From the NCBI GenBank assembly GCA_004794655.1, contig SMMW01000001.1:4709001-4773000 (forward strand): a DNA stretch of 64,000 nt, written 5' to 3'. Under the pieces are notes generated by a model. That model was not told the DNA's origin. It saw only the letters and a list, made by a program, of their open reading frames with translations, and searched no databases. The first letter of the stretch is position 1. The number at the start of each line of letters is the position of its first letter. Below are positions 56,150 to 64,000 of the stretch, in pieces. The DNA is from Marisa cornuarietis (Eukaryota; Mollusca; Gastropoda; Architaenioglossa; Ampullariidae). Position numbers and translations under genes: made by a program.

Positions 56150-56420
56150 TACTAGACACGTGAACATAATATCACAGGGAACCAATGTGCACAATAATCA
56201 CACATCAATCGCTCACAATTTCTACTACTCGGATCACGACCAGTCCTCTTCCCCGATTCTTGCGATAGAAATGTTAAAGTTTATTAAAAAAATTCATGTA
56301 GCAGCATTGCTTTAGTGGTTTAGTGGTGAAAACATACAAAGTGATATCTCGAAATTCTTTATACCCATCTAGCAATTTACAACATAACTTGCTTTCTACA
56401 AAAATTGCTCCCTTCTAATA
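56150..56420 (-). mobile_element. Relic LTR in spacer copy 2
   Basis: Equivalent to the relic at 21000-21300, with AATAATCACACATCAATCG and CAGTCCTCTTCCCCGA, the latter closer to the complete LTR than in copy 1. Confidence 0.45.
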
Positions 56421-57449
56421 TAATATACGAATAATTATGTTTCAAACTGTATTTATTTGCAAAATGATGTACAGTAATTTGCTAGACAAACTTTTATCGA
56501 AGCCGTCTTTAAACTGTTTTGGTTTGTGTTGGTTTTTTTTTTTTTTTTTTGGTAATGTTCTGGTATTGGTTTTTACTACAAAAAACAGAAAAACAAAAAG
56601 TAATTATGTCGATCGATATGAGAGTGTTTGCAATTTTAAGCAAATAATTTGCAATAAAATGGATGATAATGATGGAAAGGTGTTAGGACGGTAAGTCGAG
56701 AAAGCTTGAGCACCTACTCTCCACTCTAATTGCAGTAGTCGGTTGCTAAGCTTTGTAAAGATTAGCGAGAAGATGTGCATCAGTGTCGCAGACAGGGTGT
56801 TGCTGGGTACTGGGGTGAAAAAGGAGAGGCAAGAACAGTCGCATAAAGACATCGGTACATCCACACTTACAATCGCTCACACACTCGCTGCATTTTTGTG
56901 TGCATTTTACATCTAGTTCCTATCGACACATTTTAGATATTTATTCTATATGTAATCGCAAGATAGTGTAGATAACTAATCGAAATTTAATCTCAAAACA
57001 CACACACGCACGCACGCACACACACATACACACATAATAGAGTGGTGTCCCTTCGCCTAACAGGCTTGAGGGGACACGCTCTACACGTTTTAGCTTTCTT
57101 CTTGGATTTGTTGTGCTTGTAGTGGCTATGGTACCGACCTGCACTTTTTTCTGATGTCATCGGCATTGTGTTTGACTGTTTACTTGCCTGTTGATTTTTA
57201 TTTATTCCTCTGTTTATACCAACTCTCTCATCGCCGTAAATCCTCTGGCTGACGCCATCACAGTTTCTTCATTCTTACAAGTCGTCCCTGGGATAGACTT
57301 TACATCAGTGCCAAACATTGCGTTTCAACATTGTGCTGCAATTTCTGCTCTGAGATCACCTGGATCTTCTCCTGAAGATTTGAGAGACGTGTTTGAGTAT
57401 TGCTCTAGTCTGATCGAGTCCAATGACTATAGATCTGTCTCATCTTGAT

Positions 57450-57617
57450 ATATGAATGTCATCCGGCAGAAGAACGAGCCAGCATTTACATTAACTTCAC
57501 AGAGAGAGCCAAAGGAATATTGTCTGTCTTGTGTTTTTATGTTTGTAATAGAGCCTGGCTTTGGCTGGAATACCGCGCTATAAAAGCTCACACTATTATT
57601 ATTATTATTATTATTAG
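57450..57617 (+). mobile_element. LINE or SINE 3' end with ATT tail
   Basis: Counterpart of 22445-22625, with GGAATACCGCGCTATAAAAG and a shorter (ATT)n run at about 57592-57616. Confidence 0.55.
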
Positions 57618-58244
57618 AGAATAGCCTAAAGCCATTGCAGTTGCGTCCCTTTAAAGCTTGATGCTACGCGACGGTTGCTACTGACAACCGCCACTAAATA
57701 AAGTCGTCGCTGGCAGCGTTTATGTTTGGAGTGAATGTCTAGGTGTTTGTGATATGAAATGACTTTCTTCTAAGAAGAGGTTTTTATGTCTTTTATTCAT
57801 GGGAATTGCTTAGATAAGGGGAGTTTGGGAGAGTTTAAATACATGTATTGACTATATTTAAAGAGCATAACTTTTATAAGGTCCAACAGCAAATCCATCA
57901 GCATAAACTTGTATTTATTTAAAATCCGTAAAATTCTTCTTTATGAATATGAGAAAATAAGTTAAAAACAGGCATATACACGAACACGACACAAACGTGC
58001 TCATTATCAGAAGACTTACTCACATGTTGAGACATATGTTAATAAATTCAACACAACATAATAGTACTAATAAGCAGAGCGATGCATATATCCATATCCA
58101 TATCCATTCATATCCCTTCTTGTAAGCATACTGGTGGACAATTAATTTAAAGAAAACATCAAAGTTTACTACAAATATCCAGCAAGCATATACTCAAAGG
58201 GATTTTTTAAATATTTATTTACGACATTTTCTTTCACACTATTC

Positions 58245-59802
58245 TAAAACAATTTCAAATTACTTTAGAGGCCTACAAATCATGTAGCTTTAACATTTTT
58301 CGATTTTATTTCATTCCTATCTCTGAAAAAGACACAGAGCTAACTTTTAGAGAAAAATAAAGGTGAAAATTGATAAACAGGTTAACCCCACTCCCTTTTA
58401 GATCACATTCACTAAATGGACAAGAGAGGTCATTGCTCAAAAGCTGTCCCAAAAGAAGTTGAATCAACTGAGATTCAACTTTTTTCCCAGGCAGTAACTG
58501 GTCAGTATTCTTGCAACAGGCACCCTAAAAAATCTTAACTGTCTCACTCAGTATTTTACACTCAATTGTTTGTTTATAAGAAACGTTTCTGATTCTGTGA
58601 GAGACCCTGCAATTTTTGATCACAAATATTTCCCATCAACTTTTTCTACAAGACAGACTGAAGTAAAGTGCAAGATATTTTCTTCTGCAATGTTTAAACT
58701 TTTGTTTTTGTGGATGTTTGTAAAGGTCTTTGCGCAATAGCTAACTTAATCTGACTCTCACGCAGCACCTCCGTTACAACAAACATACTCGCATCCGCAC
58801 AATCAATACAACTCGGTCTGTAAGTGTAAAATAATAAAATATAATTAAACAAAGGATAAACATGTAACGTTAATCAAATAAGCATAAATAACAGTTATCT
58901 CTGCACAGCGGTTACCTAATAATTCTTGGATGTGGTCTTAGCTTTCTGGCTGAGTTCATATATACTCTGACCTTCACGGTGTTCGCACAAACTTGGGCAA
59001 TTCTTCACTATACACATTCAGAGTCCATGTAGATATATACATACTCCAACGTTCACGGATATACACATACTTCAATAGTCACTCAATGTGGTGAATCACA
59101 CTTCACCAATTTGAACTACCAACACAAACGGCATATCTTCACCACAGACAATTTTACGTCTCCGCGAGACGGACCTCCTCTCGTCAGCGCGCAGTTTGGA
59201 AAAGTCAGGATTTTTATCACGCAGAGACCAAGATGTTTCTCCTCCGCATGGCGTGTCTCCAGTCCCCCCTTTGAAGTTAACCGATTCAGGGAAACTGGCA
59301 GACACTAAACTTTTTCTCACGGCCGTCCTGCTTCAAGTCGGCGGGCCCCGTATCACGGGTCAAGATTTATGGCCACCCGCCTTGCCCATCCTTTCAGGCT
59401 ATTAACGGTGTATCCCCATCAAAAGTATTGGAACATTGTATTTACTCCTTCTATAATATCCTTGTCATTTAAACGACCAGTGTCATAATCATAGTCATTC
59501 TCATCCATATTATCATGTCCTGTTGTTTGTCATTAGTCAAAGTAAATAAAAAGGTGTGATTGTCCTCCTGGTAATTTCTTCCATGACTGTGAAGAAATAG
59601 GGTCTCGAGCATAAGCTTACAGAAGAATAATCTAAACTGCTCTAAAGTGGGATTTTGTAGATGCCCCCACTTTTCCCAAATGCAAGAAAAAAGTTTTCTA
59701 AACAGTCTTGATTCAGTCTTTCTGTAAGAAGGAATGAAACACTATGACTTGCATGAAGCTCATCAAATAGCTCAAGAAGAGCTTGCACAGTAGTCTTCCA
59801 AT
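58245..59802. repeat. Duplicated block Y, copy 2
   Basis: Collinear with 27465-29023. It joins directly to unit 4 on the right just as copy 1 joins unit 3. The possible LTR start (near 59345) is mutated here. The 200 bp to the left of it (58046-58244) are unique. Confidence 0.7.
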
Positions 59803-61359
59803 ATTTAGACGTAATTTAAAAATACACATTATATCGGTGCAAATACTGATGGAAGACCATATTTCCTTACATTCCAGACAAAGTACTTCAGTCAGAAGCT
59901 CCCTTTTTTTGTTTGCTCACCACAATCGTCGACTACTCAATACAAAATTCTGATATAATTCGATGTAAACAAAAAAGCAATAAAGCAAAAAACAAAAATA
60001 AAGTAAGATATCACTATCATCTCAAAGGCAGTTCAATAACGGCACATAACTCCACGATTACTTCAACCCCAACCTCTTATATGAAAATGATCGTATCCGA
60101 GCCTAGACAGTACATTCCGTCTATAAGTAAATTGTGTCGAAAGGGGCCTCTGATGGGAACAACGAACATTCAATGTAGCGTAAACGTCTCAAGAGTTAGG
60201 TATCTTCCCACTAACTTTATGTTACAACTGACATTATTTTTTTATATCCGTAAGACTTGCCCAACTGGGTTGTGAGAAATACACAAATTTAGCGTTTGTG
60301 CGACCGTGGACGGTAGTAGTAATTTCTTAATTGCTTTATTCAAAGTGTGCGTACCTGTTGTCCGTATAAAAAAATTTTCCGGGTCTTTGTCTTGTCTCCA
60401 AAAGAGCGGGAATCTAGTTGTGGACATTTCCATTGACCCGACTTTGCATTGCGTTTGAACGGTGAATAACTGCTCTGTCAGTTGGTTTGTGAGATGATAA
60501 GGTTTTCAAAAGGCTGACTGAGTTGATATATGCCTAAAATTCTTTGTTTGCTGATTTTGCGCACAGCAAGAATGTAAACAAATAATTGTGTTACCTGACA
60601 AAATCTACATAAAGCCACTTCGAAGGTTGTAAGAGAACACAAGTTAAATATGCCATAATCGTAAAATGGTTAACAAATAAGGATTTTGTCCAATTTTAGG
60701 GCAATGTCTGGCCTAAATACTTTTGATGGTATCTTTGTCTTAGTCATGTATTGCTGACAGGACTCAGTCATATCAGATGGCCAATATCTGCACCAGTCAA
60801 AAGTATTTGTTTAAAAAAAGTACTGTAAGTACTTTACTCTTGTGTTAGTTGTTTACCATAATGCATTAACATAATTTAATTTTTAAATCAACTTTTAATT
60901 AAAATATCTTTTTTTTGTACTTATTTTATAACTTTAGTGTCATCATTTATGTATTCTTTAACGTGCAATGCTGCACTATAAAAATGTTTTATTATTATTA
61001 GTTAAGCAAAAGCGCGCTGACACTCAAGTAAACGTTTACGCATCAAAGCCTAAAAAAACATGTAAATATATGAGCGCAAGTGCTTCACAAGGGGATAACT
61101 GTCTTGAACGGCCATCTGCTATGAAAATGTGAAACATGAGAATAAACGACAAACCTTTTACTTAATGATGACAAGACCGAATGCTTTGTAGCTGGCTCTC
61201 TACAAAATAATGTTTAGATTCCGACGATATTATAAATATTTATATTTTTTACTCTTCTAAAACATAAGCGTCGACAACACTCTCTCGATTAATCAGTTTA
61301 TATCACATGCTGCTGTCGTATCATCATTACCGCTAACATATTAGCTAGATCCGAAAATG

Positions 61360-61970
61360 AATCCCAGACACTTAATCCTAAAAATGAAATGTCAACTATA
61401 AAAATTATGAAGTCAGTGAAAAATTTAATTAAAATTCAAATAATTATTTTCATATAAACATCGCAGTAAGTTTGACAATTAAAATAAGACTTAACTTCAA
61501 CATCATTTCAACATCTATAACATTAGTTAAAGTTCAAGTGTTCGTGAGGTAATTGTTTTTAATGAATACGACAGGTAAGCTAATGGTTGTCAGAAAGCCA
61601 CCCTAGACCCTAATTGGGGCGATTGCTACCTCCTATTAGAGTTACCACGCGACACATTTCTCTTCCGGTTATAATATTTCAAGTTCTCAAAATTGCCGCT
61701 CAACAAAGAATAAAAATATTCTTACTAACTCTGGGCTCGGTAGAGGCATTAACCCTTTGATTCCGCAGAGCCAGTTTTGTGGCTTTACCAGCTTACTCCG
61801 CAGCCAACCAAAAAGATTGTTTTATTAAAAGGTCTTTTTTCTTGAGTTTGGAGCCATTTTGAGTGTTGTCGCGATTTGGGGGCATTTTTGAGGATTAAGT
61901 GCCTGGGGATTAAGTGCCTAGGGATTAAAAGTCTAGGGGATTAAGTGTCGGGGATTAAGTGACCAGTCAC
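61360..61970. mobile_element. Foldback-like element in unit 4
   Basis: Same element as 31948-32659 with the left arm shortened to AATCCCAGACACTTAATCC. The right arm keeps the GGGATTAAGTGCCT subrepeats. The interior is collinear with unit 3. Its presence in units 3 and 4 only groups them. Confidence 0.7.
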
Positions 61971-62003
61971 CCCTAAAATATATTCCTACCGGTGCTTTCA
62001 ATA

Positions 62004-62252
62004 TCTCCGCCTGGAAACCCCCCGGGTAACCTGCCGGTCCCAAGCCCGGATGAAGGAGGAGGGTTGGGCGTGGGGTTAGCAACCCCACCCTGTAAAACAA
62101 CCCTTGCTACAGAAACCGTAACTAGAACATCACCACAACGAGAGCCTGGACGGGAAGATCCCTCTTTGGAGGGGCCTATTATAAACCGGCTCCGTTGGCG
62201 GGGTGTGGTTGCGGCCCTATGCTCCACTGGGAGCGTACAGGAATAGGAAGAA
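62004..62252 (+). mobile_element. Short composite LINE-derived element with 13-bp target duplication
   Basis: Flanked by GGTGCTTTCAATA at 61991-62003 and 62253-62265; unit 3 has the site once. Its start is GC-rich and translates to GVGLATPPCKTTLATET, like VGLKTPPCKKIPVTET at the N-terminus of LINE 2. Its end translates to INRLRWRGVVAALCSTG before a stop, like the C-terminal DRHQWRALVEALC of LINE 2. It thus seems to join the 5' and 3' ends of a related LINE with the middle deleted, as in BovA/ART2-style derivatives. Confidence 0.75.
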
Positions 62253-62319
62253 GGTGCTTTCAATAAACTTGTAATTTCATTTAACTATTTTCGCTGGTAT
62301 AACTCACTCTACCATCTTT

Positions 62320-62645
62320 TTTCCAGCGTGTTCAAAAAACAACCACCCGTCACATTTTCCACATGAGTAAAACTAATGACACCATTGCTCACCACGTGCA
62401 TTCTGCTGGCTCTCAACTAATCACATTCCATATCAGGTCAACACAAAGTTACACGTGTCTAAAATGCTCTGCGCCTACTTTTCTGTCAACTCATTTTATA
62501 TCTACACACCGCCTCGCCCTCTCTCTCTCTCTCTCTGCTCTTCTGATCCTCTCAGACTTTGCAATCCTCGGACTAGAACTGTTACTTCACATTCGCCAGA
62601 AGCCTACTCTTTTTATCTTAAAAATGTCTCAGTTTTGTCTTCCTA
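62320..62645 (+). mobile_element. CR1/L2-like LINE 3' fragment (relic)
   Basis: Unit 4 copy of the relic, with LRLCNPRTRTVTSHSPEAYS in one frame. It keeps the position and orientation seen in units 1-3. Confidence 0.6.
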
Positions 62646-63424
62646 CATAGTGTTACGGTGTGTGTATAGCATTATGATGAAGCCACTGTATGTATATGTG
62701 CGTGCGTTATTGGCACGAGCGGGTGAGGTTTCTGATCGCAAGAAAACACAAAATAAAATTAAAATTAACTAGAACGTTTTTTTTTATCTGTGAACACGCG
62801 CAGTGACATCCACACCCTCGCGTGTAAACTTTGTCTTGCAACTAAATTTTTTTCCCACCATCCTCTTTCAAACCTTCTTTAGTTAAATAAATTTGTAGAA
62901 TTGGTTGTGCGGTCAGGAACTAACTGATGGTGTGAATCGCAACATGTGCAGCCTAAGGTTTGTCCACGAACATCTTGGACTGTGTTTTACTGAGCACACG
63001 ATTAAAATTCCAAATTTTCTGTTTGGCTTTCTAGACTTTTCAAACGTGCAATTGCTCTCGATTTCTTAACATAAATTCGTACGATATTGATCACAAAATT
63101 ACACTGATGTTCTTTATTCTCATTCCAAAAGATAATTTCAGTCCGGCTTTTAAGGGGAGTCCTGAGAAATGTTTTTCATCCTCACGTCCGGTAAATAAAA
63201 AAATGTCATTACACTAGAAAAACTTACTGAGCTGTTAATTATTATTTTTATAACTTACTTCAGCACTCCCCGTAAAATATAATAGATATCACAAAAGGTA
63301 AGAGAAATATAAAAACAATATGACTAAAAAAATATGTGCACTCAAAAGTCATCAATACCAAAATAAAATTGCACGCGCAAAAACCCGCTTGATCTGGGAG
63401 AAATGTTAAAAATCCTTGCCCTCG

Positions 63425-64000
63425 TTATTTTTTGCTGTGAATGTTACTGAAACGGGTTGTGCCATCTATCTTAGAGGAAAACGTTAACATTTTCACTGCT
63501 CGAGGTCGTCCACAGAAGAAGGACTTGAGCTCGTTTCTGAATCTGGAGCCGGTCAAGCAGTACAAGTAAAAATTTATCCCGCTGCTAGTGTACCAGGCCA
63601 AGTTGGTCGTGGTGTATGCTAACGCGCTTATCCAATTTTGGCTTAAGGAAGGATAAAAAATCATAAAAATGCATATGGGCATTGTGAGAAGGAGGAACAC
63701 CAGAGACACTGTGATTACAGTCACTGTGAGTGACGAGGCCTTTTTCTGGCGACTGTTGACCTGATCACTACTACCGGCGGTCATCACACGGGCCACCTGC
63801 ACAGACTTTATCACATTCCACACTAACACGGTATTGCCAACGATTAAGATAATGAATGGAATCACTGAGGACAGTACTAAATCGATCCAGGGATATATAA
63901 TTCTATCATAACTATATTCTTGCTTCGACATGCAATCTAGTGTAGTGGAATTTGAAGCGGTCATTATATCCCTTGTGATGATTCTATACGAATTTAGTGC
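63425..64000 (-). CDS. Class A (rhodopsin-like) GPCR, receptor 4 (partial, 5' end outside window)
   Basis: The C-terminal 191 residues of a fourth receptor, open to the window end. It runs from the end of TM4 (ALNSYRIITRDI) through ECL2, TM5 with IPF, the conserved loop VARVMTAGSSDQVNSRQKKA, TM6 with its proline, and TM7 with NFYLY to helix 8 SRFRNEL. ECL2 is shorter and differs (TLDCMSKQEYSYD), while the TM6-TM7 loop YPSLSQNWISAL is closest to receptor 3. The last residues are IHSKK. No stop or frameshift is seen, so it is probably functional if the missing half is sound. Confidence 0.92.
   Translation of the reverse strand, partial: ALNSYRIITRDIMTASNSTTLDCMSKQEYSYDRIIYPWIDLVLSSVIPFIILIVGNTVLVWNVIKSVQVARVMTAGSSDQVNSRQKKASSLTVTVITVSLVFLLLTMPICIFMIFYPSLSQNWISALAYTTTNLAWYTSSGINFYLYCLTGSRFRNELKSFFCGRPRAVKMLTFSSKIDGTTRFSNIHSKK

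Larger units (their letters stand above)
54650..58045. repeat. Spacer block, copy 2
   Basis: Collinear with 16190-23520 minus the LINE and the LINE fragment. The site around 55285 shows the uninterrupted TTTTGTCTACAAGTTTTC target of LINE 1. The copy holds the relic LTR (about 56150-56420), a small frame at 57191-57448, and an ATT-tailed 3' end. Confidence 0.85.
59803..64000 (-). repeat. GPCR tandem unit 4 (cut by window end)
   Basis: Fourth receptor unit, most similar to unit 3. It lacks the solo LTR and so preserves the empty site at about 59965-59985. It carries a shorter foldback element and a private 249-bp insertion at 62004-62252. Confidence 0.85.

Overview
The window looks like nuclear DNA of a lophotrochozoan animal, most probably a mollusc. 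It is AT-rich and intron-poor, full of CA/TG and ATT microsatellites, and dominated by non-LTR and LTR retroelements around a small tandem family of single-exon rhodopsin-type GPCR genes. The taxon is an inference from protein style and repeat content. Nothing bacterial or viral-genome-like is present.

Layout. A GPCR-bearing unit occurs four times on the minus strand: unit 1 at about 1-3770, unit 2 at about 8253-13480, unit 3 at about 29024-35800, and unit 4 at about 59803-64000, cut by the window edge. Three receptors are intact (1707-2840, 11349-12476, 33855-34961) and one is partial (63425-64000). Degenerate plus-strand relatives lie at 15032-15156 (TM5 only), 38541-39640 (nearly whole pseudogene) and 54079-54306 (leader and N-terminus only). 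Each unit also carries the same old CR1/L2-like LINE fragment 3' of the receptor, and units 1-3 keep a TATA box and a TG/AG microsatellite 5' of it. The receptor units alternate with a spacer block found at 4900-5700, 16190-23520 and 54650-58045, and with a second block at 27465-29023 and 58245-59803. The stretch from 16.2 to 35.8 kb is therefore duplicated as 54.65 to beyond 64 kb, and the two copies serve as natural empty-site controls for later insertions.

Mobile DNA. Three APE-endonuclease LINEs, all on the minus strand, end in short microsatellite tails: 16841-20196, 23780-27002 and 50964-53457 (the last has a perfect 13-bp target duplication). An LTR retroelement (43726-50439, 5-bp target duplication GTATT, two 1409-bp LTRs) encodes a broken gag, a CCHC knuckle and an aspartic protease. 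It shows no reverse transcriptase, RNase H or integrase; in their place are an acidic five-residue tandem repeat and a 60-bp repeat. Older relics of what looks like the same LTR family lie in each spacer block. Other insertions are a solo LTR (29295-30592), a foldback-like element in units 3 and 4, and a 249-bp element (62004-62252) that appears to join the 5' and 3' ends of a LINE.

How the parts relate. The only likely host genes are the receptors, probably peptide or chemosensory receptors at the cell surface; their ligand cannot be told from sequence. The rest is a record of duplication, transposition and decay. The intact receptors share a TATA box 162-170 bp upstream of a common start and a five-codon upstream ORF whose stop overlaps the main ATG as TAATG. 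Both features look conserved and are the most testable regulatory observations here.
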